This document shows positions 15,935 through 23,748 of a stretch of DNA of 64,000 nucleotides, piece by piece. A program made the translations under genes and the position numbers. Each line of letters begins with the position of its first letter. Positions within the stretch are counted from its first letter, which is position 1. This stretch comes from VRUE01 sp963704515 (GTDB taxonomy: Bacteria; Actinomycetota; Thermoleophilia; Solirubrobacterales; 70-9), in the NCBI GenBank assembly GCA_963704515.1, contig OY969913.1, positions 248,001 to 312,000 on the forward strand, given 5' to 3'. The notes under the pieces are model-generated. The model was not told where the DNA came from and ran no database searches. It saw only the letters and a list, made by a program, of their open reading frames with translations.

Positions 15935-16447
15935 ATGGAAGCGGCCCTCTTCTTCGCGGCGGCGCTCGGCGCCCTCGGCGGCGCGGTCGGCGTGGTCGCG
16001 ATGCGCAACCCCTTCTACGGCGTGCTCGCGCTGATCGTCCACCTCTTCTCGCTCGCCATCCTCTTCCTGCTCTTGAGCTCAGCTTTTGTCGCGGCGGCCC
16101 AGGTGGTCGTCTACGCGGGCGCGGTGATGGTCCTCTACGTCTTCGTGGTCGCCTACGTTGGCGGCGGGGCCGAGTCGGCCTGGGAGCCGATACCGGGGCA
16201 GCGGTTCCTGGCGCCCCTCCTAGGCGCCGCGGTCTTCATCGAGCTCGCGGTCGCCGTCCTCGGCTCGTCCCTACAAGCACTAACCACTCACGGCCAGCAT
16301 GTGCAGCCAGGCTTCGGCGACCCGGCCGCAATAGGGAAGCTCCTCCTTGAACGCTTCCTGCTCCCCTTCGAGGCCTCCTCGATCCTGCTGCTCCTGGCCG
16401 CCGTGGGCGCCGTTGTCCTCGCCGGTCGCAATCGGGCGGACGCATGA
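15935..16447 (+). CDS. nuoJ: NADH-quinone oxidoreductase subunit J
   Basis: Membrane-arm subunit (ND6 homologue) whose third helix undergoes a pi-bulge transition during coupling. 170 residues, five predicted helices. Seen: AMRNPFYGVLALIVHLFSLA, then FLLLSSAFVAAAQVVVYAGA with VMVLYVFVV, the most conserved part of the family (about residues 43-75). The C-terminal helix FEASSILLLLAAVGAVVLAG ends just before the stop. It overlaps nuoK by 4 bp. Confidence 0.95.
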   Translation: MEAALFFAAALGALGGAVGVVAMRNPFYGVLALIVHLFSLAILFLLLSSAFVAAAQVVVYAGAVMVLYVFVVAYVGGGAESAWEPIPGQRFLAPLLGAAVFIELAVAVLGSSLQALTTHGQHVQPGFGDPAAIGKLLLERFLLPFEASSILLLLAAVGAVVLAGRNRADA

Positions 16448-16743
16448 ACATCGAGTGGTACGTCGTGCTCTCGTCACTGCTCTTTGCGGTCGGGGCTACG
16501 GGCATCCTGATCCGCCGCAGTCCCATTGTCATCCTGCTGTGCCTTGAGCTGATGCTCAATGCCGGGAACTTGGCCCTGGTCGCTTTCAGCAGGATGGTGG
16601 GAAATCAGCAGGGTCAAGTGTTCGCAATTGTCGTCATGGTCGTGGCGGCCTGCGAGGTTGTCATCGGGCTTGGCTTGATCGTCGCGATCTTCCGGCGGAA
16701 GCTGCCGCTCGATGTCGATGGGCTTCGGGAGCTGCGCGGATGA
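16444..16743 (+). CDS. nuoK: NADH-quinone oxidoreductase subunit K
   Basis: Three-helix membrane subunit (ND4L homologue) with two buried glutamates used in proton transfer. The 99-residue protein shows LCLELMLNAGNLALVAFSRM with the helix-2 glutamate (about residue 37) and AACEVVIGLGLIVAIFRR with the helix-3 glutamate (about 71). The start overlaps nuoJ and the stop overlaps nuoL by 4 bp. Base composition from here to about 16940 is somewhat less GC-rich than elsewhere in the operon. Confidence 0.96.
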   Translation: MNIEWYVVLSSLLFAVGATGILIRRSPIVILLCLELMLNAGNLALVAFSRMVGNQQGQVFAIVVMVVAACEVVIGLGLIVAIFRRKLPLDVDGLRELRG

Positions 16744-18749
16744 GCGCGACAACGTGGGCTTGGCTCGTATTGCTGTTCCCGCTGCTGGGGTCGATTGGGA
16801 TCGCCCTGGGGTTCAAGGTGCTTCCCGCGAAGGCGGCTGGAGTGATTGGCACGGCTGCGATTGGGATTGCTTTTGCCTGTGGGATCGCGGCGCTTGTTTC
16901 TTTGCTTGGGGAAAGCCCGGACGCTAGACATCACGCTTCTTCGCTCTGGGACTACGCGAGCGTCGCCGGGCTGGACATCAAGCTCGGCATCTACCTCGAT
17001 CCGCTCTCGACCTTCATGGTGCTCGTGGTCACCGGGGTGTCGACCCTGATCCACCTCTACTCCTACGGCTACATGCAGTCGGACGAGGGGTATCACCGCT
17101 TCTTCAGCTACCTCAACTTCTTCGTCTTCTCGATGCTGCTGCTGGTCCTCGCCGGGAACTTCGTGCTGCTGATCGTCGGCTGGGCCTTCGTCGGCTTCGC
17201 CTCCTACGCGCTGATCAGCTTTTGGTACCGGCGCGCGACGGCAACCAGGGCCGGGATGAAGGCCTTTGTGATCAACGTCGTCGGCGACATCGGCCTGGTG
17301 CTCGCCGCCTTCCTGATCTTCCGCGAACTGGGGACCTTCGACTACGGCGCGGTCTTCGCCAAGGCGCCGCAGGTCTTCAGCACCAACGAGTGGACGGTGA
17401 CCGCGATCTGCCTGCTGCTGCTCGTCGGCGCCTTCGCCAAGTCCGCCCAGCTGCCGCTCCATACCTGGCTGCCCGACGCGATGGAGGGCCCGACCCCGGT
17501 CTCCTCGCTGATCCACGCGGCGACGATGGTGACCGCCGGCGTCTACCTGATTGCCCGCACCCACGTGCTCTTCGTCCTCGCCCCGACCGCCGCCGACGTC
17601 GCCGCCTTCACCGGCCTGGCAACCCTGCTCGTCGCCGGGACGATCGCGATCGCCCAGACCGACCTCAAGCGGGCGATCGCCTACTCGACGATGAGCCAGA
17701 TCGGCTACATGATCATGGGCGTCTCGATCGGCGCCTACGCGCAGGGCCTCTTCCACCTGATGACCCACGCCTTCTTCAAGGCGCTGCTCTTCATGGCGGC
17801 CGGCTCGTTCATCTCGGCGATGGCCAACCGCCAGGACATCGACCGGATGAGCGGCTTCTGGAAGGCAATGCGCTTCACCTCGATGCTCTTCCTGATCGGC
17901 GGCCTGGCGCTCGCCGCCTTCCCCGGCACCTCCGGCTTCTTCTCCAAGGACTCGATCCTCGCCTACGCCGAGGCGCGCGGCGGGATGTACGAGTGGATGG
18001 CGATCGGCGGCTACGTCGGCGCCTTCCTGACCGCGATCTACACCTTCCGGCTCGTCTTCCGGGTGCTGCCCGGCAAACCCTGCCCGGAGGCCCAGGTGCT
18101 GATCGAGACCGGCCGCCTCTTCCACGGCGACCCGATCAATCCGGCCAACGAAGAGCTCGAGGACACCGGGGTCGGCTTCCCCGGCGAGCATCACCACATC
18201 GCCGAGCAGTCCAAGCCGATGGCGGTGGCGATGGCGATCCTCGGCTTCGGCGCGCTCTTCGCCGGCCTGATCCAGGTCCCGGGCGTCACCGACGTGCTCT
18301 TCAAGTTCCTCGACCCGGCCTTCGCCGACTCGCCGCTGAGCGCGATCCATCCGACCGTCGGCGCCGAGTGGCGCGGCCTGGCGATCGGCGGCCTGATCTC
18401 GATCGCCGGGATCGCCGTCGCCTGGCTGCTCTGGGTGCGCGAGACCGAGTGGCCGCGCCTCTTCCGCGAGCGCCTGCGCCCCGTCTACCTGCTCTGCCTC
18501 AACAAGTGGTACTTCGACGAGGCGATCGAGTTGCTCGTAGTCCGCCCGGCGCTGGCGATCGGCCGCTTCGCCAACAGCGTCTTCGAGCGGCTCGTCGTCG
18601 ACGGACTGGCGATCGGCACCGAGGACGTCGTCAGCGGTGGCGGCCGACTCGTGCGAATCGCGCAGAGCGGCTACGTTCGCGGCTACGCCCTGCTGCTGCT
18701 CGTCGGCTTCGCCGGCCTCGCCCTCTACTTCCTGCTCTCCTCCTCATGA
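16740..18749 (+). CDS. nuoL: NADH-quinone oxidoreductase subunit L
   Basis: Distal antiporter-like proton-pumping subunit with a long lateral helix. 669 residues, about sixteen helices. Diagnostic segments: YLDPLSTFMVLVVTGVSTLIH, SYGYMQSDEGYHRFFSYLNF, then KSAQLPLHTWLPDAMEGPTP and VSSLIHAATMVTAGVYL with conserved lysine, histidine and glutamate residues, DLKRAIAYSTMSQIGYMIMG, and HAFFKALLFMAAGS. The C-terminal WYFDEAIELLVVRPALAIGR marks the anchoring end of the lateral helix. Coupled by 4-bp overlaps to nuoK and nuoM. Confidence 0.97.
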   Translation: MSATTWAWLVLLFPLLGSIGIALGFKVLPAKAAGVIGTAAIGIAFACGIAALVSLLGESPDARHHASSLWDYASVAGLDIKLGIYLDPLSTFMVLVVTGVSTLIHLYSYGYMQSDEGYHRFFSYLNFFVFSMLLLVLAGNFVLLIVGWAFVGFASYALISFWYRRATATRAGMKAFVINVVGDIGLVLAAFLIFRELGTFDYGAVFAKAPQVFSTNEWTVTAICLLLLVGAFAKSAQLPLHTWLPDAMEGPTPVSSLIHAATMVTAGVYLIARTHVLFVLAPTAADVAAFTGLATLLVAGTIAIAQTDLKRAIAYSTMSQIGYMIMGVSIGAYAQGLFHLMTHAFFKALLFMAAGSFISAMANRQDIDRMSGFWKAMRFTSMLFLIGGLALAAFPGTSGFFSKDSILAYAEARGGMYEWMAIGGYVGAFLTAIYTFRLVFRVLPGKPCPEAQVLIETGRLFHGDPINPANEELEDTGVGFPGEHHHIAEQSKPMAVAMAILGFGALFAGLIQVPGVTDVLFKFLDPAFADSPLSAIHPTVGAEWRGLAIGGLISIAGIAVAWLLWVRETEWPRLFRERLRPVYLLCLNKWYFDEAIELLVVRPALAIGRFANSVFERLVVDGLAIGTEDVVSGGGRLVRIAQSGYVRGYALLLLVGFAGLALYFLLSSS

Positions 18750-20239
18750 CCAACTCGCTGCTCTGGACTCCGCTCGCCTTCGGCCTGATCGGCCTCCTCG
18801 TGCCGCGCCGCTACGTCGGCTGGTGGGCGACGCTGGGCGCGGTTGCGACGCTGGGGATCGCGATCGCCCTGCTCGCCGGCTTCGACAGCGGCGCCTCCGG
18901 CCTGCAGGACACGGTCGACGTCAGCTGGATCCCCGGGCTCGGCGTCAGCTACAGCCTCGGCATCGACGGGCTCAACGTCTTCCTGCTGCTGCTCACCGCG
19001 GTCCTCTGGACGGCGGGCACGGCCTTCGCCGCATTCCGCGAGCAAGAGCGGCCGCACCTCTTCTTCCTGATGATGTTGCTCGGCGAGACCGCGACGCTGG
19101 GCTCCTTCCTCGCCCAGGACCTGCTGCTCTTCGTCCTCTTCTTCGACCTGATGCTGGTCCCGTTCTACTTCCTCTTCGGCGCCTGGGGCAGCGACCGCGA
19201 GGACGGTCCTACCGCGGCTGCCGCGACACTGAAGATGATCGTCTACACGCTGATCGGCTCGCTGCTGATGCTGGTCGCGGCGATCGCCACGGCGATCATC
19301 TCCGCCCAGAACGGAGGCCACCTGACCTTCTCGATAGCCGAACTGGCGCAGCACCCGATCGGCGAAGGCAGCCAGCGCTGGATCTTCTGGTTCTTCGCCG
19401 CCGCCTTCCTGGTCAAGATGCCCGCCTTCCTGCTGCACGGCTGGATGCCCGACGCCTACCGCGCCGCGCCGCTGCCGGCCCTGGCGGTCTTCTCCGGCGT
19501 GCTGGCCAAGGTCGGCGCCTACGGCTTCCTGCGCGTCGTGCTGCCGCTCTTCCCGGCGGCGACGGTCGAATTCCAGACCGTGATCCTGCTGATCGCCCTG
19601 GCTTCGATCCTCTACGGCTCGGTGATGGCCTTCACCCAGACCAACGTGCGCCTCGTCGCCGGCTACTCCTCGGTAGCCCAGCTCGGCTTCATCACCGCCG
19701 GCATCTTCGCCCTCTCCGCCGACGGGGCGGACGGCGCCGTCCTGCAGATGGTCAACCACGGCCTCGTGGTAGCTCCCCTCTTCGTGATCGTGGCGCTCTT
19801 GGCTGAGAGAAGCGGTACGGAGGACCTCCGCGAGATGGGAGGCATGGCGTTCAAAGCCCCCGTCCTAGCCGCTCTCTTCCTAATAGTGACGCTCGCAACC
19901 CTGGCCATGCCCGGCTCAGCGAATTTCGTCGGCGAGTTCTACATCCTCAACGGCCTCTTCAACGCCAAGATCGTCTTCGCCTTCATAGCCATCTCGGGGG
20001 TTGCGATGTCCGCCTACTACGCGCTGCGTCTGTACCAGCGCACCATGCACAACCGCAAGCCCGACGGTCTGATCTCGCGCGAGATCAACCTCCGCGACGG
20101 CCTGGTGCTGGTGCCCCTCGTCCTCTGCATCCTCGGCCTGGCGCTCTACCCGCAGTTGATCTTGAAGCGCACCGACGCCTCGGCAGCCCAGGCGGTAGCG
20201 GCCACGGAAGGGCCCACCACGACCGAGGTACACCAGTGA
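18746..20239 (+). CDS. nuoM: NADH-quinone oxidoreductase subunit M
   Basis: Antiporter-like proton-pumping subunit between NuoL and NuoN. 497 residues, about fourteen helices. Seen: SYSLGIDGLNVFLLLLTAVL, FDLMLVPFYFLFGAWGSDRE with the helix-5 glutamate region, FLVKMPAFLLHGWMPDAYRA with the conserved lysine, LAKVGAYGFLRVVLPLFP, and NVRLVAGYSSVAQLGFITAG. The start at 18746 overlaps the nuoL stop as ATGA; longer upstream frames lie inside nuoL and are not real. Confidence 0.96.
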   Translation: MTNSLLWTPLAFGLIGLLVPRRYVGWWATLGAVATLGIAIALLAGFDSGASGLQDTVDVSWIPGLGVSYSLGIDGLNVFLLLLTAVLWTAGTAFAAFREQERPHLFFLMMLLGETATLGSFLAQDLLLFVLFFDLMLVPFYFLFGAWGSDREDGPTAAAATLKMIVYTLIGSLLMLVAAIATAIISAQNGGHLTFSIAELAQHPIGEGSQRWIFWFFAAAFLVKMPAFLLHGWMPDAYRAAPLPALAVFSGVLAKVGAYGFLRVVLPLFPAATVEFQTVILLIALASILYGSVMAFTQTNVRLVAGYSSVAQLGFITAGIFALSADGADGAVLQMVNHGLVVAPLFVIVALLAERSGTEDLREMGGMAFKAPVLAALFLIVTLATLAMPGSANFVGEFYILNGLFNAKIVFAFIAISGVAMSAYYALRLYQRTMHNRKPDGLISREINLRDGLVLVPLVLCILGLALYPQLILKRTDASAAQAVAATEGPTTTEVHQ

Positions 20240-21729
20240 ACTTCCACGCTCCCCACGTCGACTACGGCGCGCTCTCGCCCGTCCTGGCGTTGACGGCCGG
20301 CGTCTGCGTCGTGCTGCTCAGCGCCGTGTTCAAGTCAACTCGACGGTCAGCGCCCTGGTTGACCCTGGCCGTCCTGGCGGTGACGGCGGCGCGGCTGGTC
20401 ATCCAGTGGAACGACCCGACCGACCTGGTCTCGGGCGCCCTGCGGATCGACGACCTGGCGATCTCGATCTCGCTGATCGCGGTCTTCACCGCGGCCTACG
20501 CCGTCCTCCTCTCGATCCGCGAGCCCGCCGTCGACTCGGCGGGCCCCGGCGAGTACCACGCTCTGCTGCTCGGCTCGGTCCTGGGCATGGTCCTGCTTAC
20601 CCAGGCCACGAACCTGGTCACCTTCTTCGTCGCTATCGAGACTCTGTCGATCCCGCTCTACATCCTCTGCGCCGCCAACCTGCGGCGAGAGAAATCGCTC
20701 GAGTCGGGGCTCAAGTACCTGATCGTCGGCTCGCTCGGCTCGGCGACCCTGCTCTACGGGATGGCGATGCTCTACGGCGGCTCGGGATCGACCGGGTTCG
20801 CCGGGATCGCCGCCGGCATCTCGCAGAAGGGCGTGCTCGGCGACCCGCTGGTCCTGGTCGGGATCGGGCTGACCGCGGTCGGCCTCGCCTTCAAGACCTC
20901 GATCGCCCCCTTCCACCAGTGGACCCCCGACGTCTACGAGGGCGCGCCGACGCCGATCACCGGTTTCATGGCGGTGGCGACCAAGGCCGCGGCCTTCGCC
21001 GTCTTCGTCCGCTTCTTCGACGTCGCGCTGATCTCGCAGTCGAGCGAATGGCAGCCGGCGCTCGCCGTGCTCGCCGCGATCTCGATCGTCGTCGGCAACG
21101 TCGGCGCCCTCGGCCAGAACTCGCTCAAGCGCCTGCTCGGCTACTCGGGCGTCGCCCAGGCCGGCTACATCCTCGGCGGCTTGGTGGTGGCCAGCGAGGC
21201 CGGCGTCAACGCGCTCGTCTTCTACCTGGCCGGCTACGCCCTGATGAACCTCGCCGCCTTCTCCGTGGTGGTCGCCCGCGAGCGCGAGACGGTCTACGGC
21301 GACCACATCGACGGGCTGCGCGGCCTCGGCGCCGAGTGCCCGCTGCTCGCCTGGCCGCTGACGATCTCGATGCTCGCCCTCGCCGGCCTGCCGGCCACGG
21401 TTGGCTTCATCGGCAAGCTCTACCTGATCGAGGCCCTGGTCGAAGGCGACTACACCTGGCTGGCCGTCTTCATCGCCGTCGGCACGATGATCTCCCTTGC
21501 CTACTACCTGCGGGTGGTCGCGACGATGTGGATGCGCCCCGCGGGCGAGACCGCCATCCCGGCGATCGCCGGCGCCTCCCCCGAGGCCGACCCGATCGAC
21601 CCCGAGGCCGGCCGGCGCATCTACCTCCTCGCCCCCGCCGCCCTCGCCGCCGCGGCCACGGTCTTCTTCGGCGTCATCCCCCAGCCCCTGGTCGAGTTCG
21701 CCCAGCACGCCGGCGCCTCGCTTTTTTGA
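20236..21729 (+). CDS. nuoN: NADH-quinone oxidoreductase subunit N
   Basis: Third antiporter-like pump subunit and the last gene of the operon. 497 residues with about fourteen helices. Family blocks: NLVTFFVAIETLSIPLYILC, ESGLKYLIVGSLGSATLLYG, AFKTSIAPFHQWTPDVYEGA with PTPITGFMAVATKAAAF, and LGQNSLKRLLGYSGVAQAGY. The GTG start overlaps nuoM by 4 bp. It ends in ...HAGASLF followed by TGA; no clear terminator follows, and two small membrane genes begin 67 bp later. Confidence 0.96.
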   Translation: MNFHAPHVDYGALSPVLALTAGVCVVLLSAVFKSTRRSAPWLTLAVLAVTAARLVIQWNDPTDLVSGALRIDDLAISISLIAVFTAAYAVLLSIREPAVDSAGPGEYHALLLGSVLGMVLLTQATNLVTFFVAIETLSIPLYILCAANLRREKSLESGLKYLIVGSLGSATLLYGMAMLYGGSGSTGFAGIAAGISQKGVLGDPLVLVGIGLTAVGLAFKTSIAPFHQWTPDVYEGAPTPITGFMAVATKAAAFAVFVRFFDVALISQSSEWQPALAVLAAISIVVGNVGALGQNSLKRLLGYSGVAQAGYILGGLVVASEAGVNALVFYLAGYALMNLAAFSVVVARERETVYGDHIDGLRGLGAECPLLAWPLTISMLALAGLPATVGFIGKLYLIEALVEGDYTWLAVFIAVGTMISLAYYLRVVATMWMRPAGETAIPAIAGASPEADPIDPEAGRRIYLLAPAALAAAATVFFGVIPQPLVEFAQHAGASLF

Positions 21730-21796
21730 CGAACTCCTGACGCAATCGGCGCATTCTGCGCGCCACGCGTGAATCGAGGTCTGCCACGGTCGAGGC

Positions 21797-22000
21797 GTGC
21801 TCTTCGCAGCTGTTCCCGACCCCAGTAGTCCCGGCTTTCCTGCCTTTGTCTCGATCCTGTTCGGCTTCGCCGGAACGACTTATGCCCTCTACCTTGGACT
21901 CTCCCGAGAGACCGTTCAGTGGATTGGCTTTCTGAGTGCCTACTTCGGCATCGGTGCCGGTCTCATCGTCTACTTGGTAAGCATTGCCTGGGCGCTATAG
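21797..22000 (+). CDS. Very small membrane protein
   Basis: A 67-residue GTG-started open frame with two hydrophobic helices (about 16-36 and 45-65) and no recognised family. Codon use is less GC-biased than the neighbouring nuoN. Its stop overlaps the start of the next small membrane gene by one base, suggesting a co-translated pair. Position after nuoN could mean read-through from the complex I operon, but no functional link can be shown. It could be a spurious open frame. Confidence 0.5.
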   Translation: MLFAAVPDPSSPGFPAFVSILFGFAGTTYALYLGLSRETVQWIGFLSAYFGIGAGLIVYLVSIAWAL

Positions 22001-22245
22001 TGAGCCCAATGCACCGAAACGTTCTCGCTACAGAACTGGCCTTTCTCTTGGTGCTCTCATGGATCACGGGGATATCGGTCTTTACCGTGAGCGTGATCCT
22101 TGATTGGTCTTCCGACGCTCTCGCCATTAGCGTGATCCTGGTCGGTCTTGTCGTCCTCTTTTTTGCCCGACCGCTTCAGACTTGGCTTGCGCCCCGGATC
22201 GGTATTGCGCCGCCACGGCCGCTGGACAGGCGTCGGAGGACCTGA
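22000..22245 (+). CDS. Small two-helix membrane protein
   Basis: An 81-residue product (GTG at 22000; ATG at 22009 is equally possible). Two strong transmembrane segments (about 12-35 and 42-62) are followed by a basic, proline-rich tail. No known family. The 3' part overlaps, on the opposite strand, the tail of the CrtA-like gene over 22057-22245. Because the hydrophobic pattern is convincing here and the opposing tail is low-complexity and charged, I think this gene is the more believable reading of the overlap. Confidence 0.5.
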   Translation: MSPMHRNVLATELAFLLVLSWITGISVFTVSVILDWSSDALAISVILVGLVVLFFARPLQTWLAPRIGIAPPRPLDRRRRT

Positions 22246-22923
22246 GGCCAACGGACCCTCCAGCGGATCCCGCCCCTCCCAGGCGCCAGCCGATGCATAG
22301 GGCCGGAAGCGGATGAAGGCCGAGTGGCGGTGGAAGGGGTGGGCCCGGTCGCGGGCGACGGCCTCGCGGTGGGTGCCGCCGCTCCGGTAGGCGTAGTCGC
22401 GCATCTCGGCCGCGCTGCGCCAGACCGAGAAGGTGGAGACGAGCCGCGGCAGGCGGCCGAAGCCGGTCGAGGCGAGCAGGCCGGGCTCGGCCAGGGCCTC
22501 CTCTTCCGCCGGGTGCGCCGCCCGCAGGAAGGGAACGAGGCGCCAAGGCATCAGGCGGCCGAGGGTGAGGACCACGACCGGCTCCTCGTCGGCGACGGGC
22601 AGCTCCTTTCCCGGCAGGCCATCCATCCCGGGCCACTCCCCGTAGACCCGCAGCGGCTCCATGCGCACCTGCCACCCCGCTCGGAAGGGCTCGGCGTGGC
22701 GATCGCGAGCGAGGAAAGCCTCGAAGTGCTCGTCGTCGTCCCAGGAGGCGAGCAGCGCCACCGTCCGCGGGTTCGGGGCGGGAAGCAGGCCGCCGCCCAG
22801 CGGCGCCGCGAAGAGGGTCTCGGCGTAGCGCAGGCCAGGGACGCGGTCGGCTGAAGGCCGCCGGCCGAGCACCTTCAGGCCCTCGGTCACGGGGACTTCG
22901 GCGATCTGGACGGTGACTATCAC
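22057..22923 (-). CDS. CrtA-like (spheroidene monooxygenase-like) protein
   Basis: Residues 1-225 resemble the spheroidene monooxygenase family. Seen: an N-terminal MIVTVQIAEVPVTEGLKVLG strand, the central LVVVLTLGRLMP-like block (read here as EEPVVVLTLGRLMPWRLVPF), FSVWRSAAEMRDYAYR, and HSAFIRFRPYASAGAWEGRD followed by PL where family members usually end. In purple bacteria CrtA oxidises carotenoids; here no carotenoid genes are nearby, so the substrate is open. The last roughly 63 residues are charged, low-complexity and antisense to the gene at 22000, suggesting loss of the original stop. Expression is probably controlled by the divergent TetR protein. Confidence 0.65.
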   Translation of the reverse strand: MIVTVQIAEVPVTEGLKVLGRRPSADRVPGLRYAETLFAAPLGGGLLPAPNPRTVALLASWDDDEHFEAFLARDRHAEPFRAGWQVRMEPLRVYGEWPGMDGLPGKELPVADEEPVVVLTLGRLMPWRLVPFLRAAHPAEEEALAEPGLLASTGFGRLPRLVSTFSVWRSAAEMRDYAYRSGGTHREAVARDRAHPFHRHSAFIRFRPYASAGAWEGRDPLEGPLASGPPTPVQRPWRRNTDPGRKPSLKRSGKKEDDKTDQDHANGESVGRPIKDHAHGKDRYPRDP

Positions 22924-22940
22924 GGCGGGCCTCCTCGATA

Positions 22941-22991
22941 ACCTAGTGATGAGTAGGTAAGGAGTTTCAGCTTACCTAATGCCCACTAGGT
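22941..22991. promoter_or_regulatory. Twin operators for the TetR regulator
   Basis: Two copies of ACCTA-N8-TAGGT, at 22941-22958 and 22974-22991, exactly 33 bp apart (three helical turns). They occupy the whole space between the divergent CrtA-like and TetR genes, the second ending one base before the TetR ATG. Matching half-sites, spacing and location make this a convincing autoregulatory operator pair. Confidence 0.8.
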
Positions 22992-22992
22992 A

Positions 22993-23634
22993 ATGTCGCC
23001 GTCGCAGAGATCCACGACCCGCAAGCGCCTCAGCGCGGCGTCCCGCCGGGAGCTGATCGAAGCGAGTGCCGCCGAGGTCTTCGCCGAACACGGCTACCGC
23101 GGCGGCTCGATCGCCGAGATCGCCCGCCGCGCCGGGGTCACGCCGCCGGTCGTCTACGACCACTTCGCCTCCAAGGCGGCCCTCTTCCGGCAGCTGCTCA
23201 AGCATCACTTCGCCGACCTGCGAGCGATCTGGCGCGACAACCTGCCCGGGGACGAGCCGGCCGGCGAGCGGATCGGCCGCGCGGTCGACGCCTGGTTCGC
23301 CTACATCGAGGAGCATCCCTTCGCCGGCCGCCTGCTCTTCCGCGAGAGCCTCGCCGACCCGGAGGTGCGCGAGATCCACGCCGAGGTCGCCGGCGCCAGC
23401 CGCGAGGCGATCATGCCGCTCTTCTCCGCCGAGCCCGGGTCCGAGCAGCTGACTGGAGCCGCCGACGCCGGCCTGGAAATGGTCTGGGTCGTGCTGCGCG
23501 GCGTCCTCCAGGGCCTGGCGATCTGGTGGACCGACCACCCCGAGGTTCCACGTGAGCAGGTGGTAAGCACGGCGATGAACGCACTCTGGATCGGCTTCGA
23601 GCGGGTGAGTGGCGGTGAGACATGGGGCTCGTAG
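22993..23634 (+). CDS. TetR-family transcriptional regulator
   Basis: A 213-residue repressor. The helix-turn-helix is at about residues 18-62 (RELIEASAAEVFAEHGYRGG, then SIAEIARRAGVTPPVVYDHF). The C-terminal ligand domain is rich in tryptophan and glutamate. It is divergent from the CrtA-like gene and upstream of an acyl-CoA synthetase. Two identical-form dyads lie immediately upstream. A fatty acyl-CoA or similar lipid ligand is a reasonable guess from the synthetase, but is not shown. The second operator nearly abuts the ATG, so the transcript may be leaderless or the true start slightly later. Confidence 0.92.
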   Translation: MSPSQRSTTRKRLSAASRRELIEASAAEVFAEHGYRGGSIAEIARRAGVTPPVVYDHFASKAALFRQLLKHHFADLRAIWRDNLPGDEPAGERIGRAVDAWFAYIEEHPFAGRLLFRESLADPEVREIHAEVAGASREAIMPLFSAEPGSEQLTGAADAGLEMVWVVLRGVLQGLAIWWTDHPEVPREQVVSTAMNALWIGFERVSGGETWGS

Positions 23635-23726
23635 CGCGCGGGTCCTGTCGCCGCAGGGGACCCACCACCCCTTCCGGTCGCTAAAGCGTCCTCAGGGGTG
23701 GTTCCCCCTACGGCGCCACCCGCGCG
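23635..23726 (-). repeat. 92-bp palindromic element, copy A2, intergenic
   Basis: Begins at the base after the TetR stop codon and ends 22 bp before the acyl-CoA synthetase ATG. It is inverted relative to the nuoD copy and differs from it at 6 of 92 positions. Four of those six differences form two compensatory pairs (positions 2/91 and 18/78 counted along the element). Without it the intergenic gap would be about 22 bp. Confidence 0.93.
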
Positions 23727-23748
23727 AGGTGCGCTGTATGTTCACCGC

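Noticed and set aside
20347..21708. Antisense 453-codon frame opposite nuoN
   Set aside because: Hydrophilic shadow of a membrane protein gene; typical of antisense translation of hydrophobic codons.
23698..23748. N-terminal extension of the acyl-CoA synthetase beginning MVPPTAPPARG
   Set aside because: It is translation of the palindromic element and spacer; family proteins start near MGERLE, which has its own ATG at 23749.
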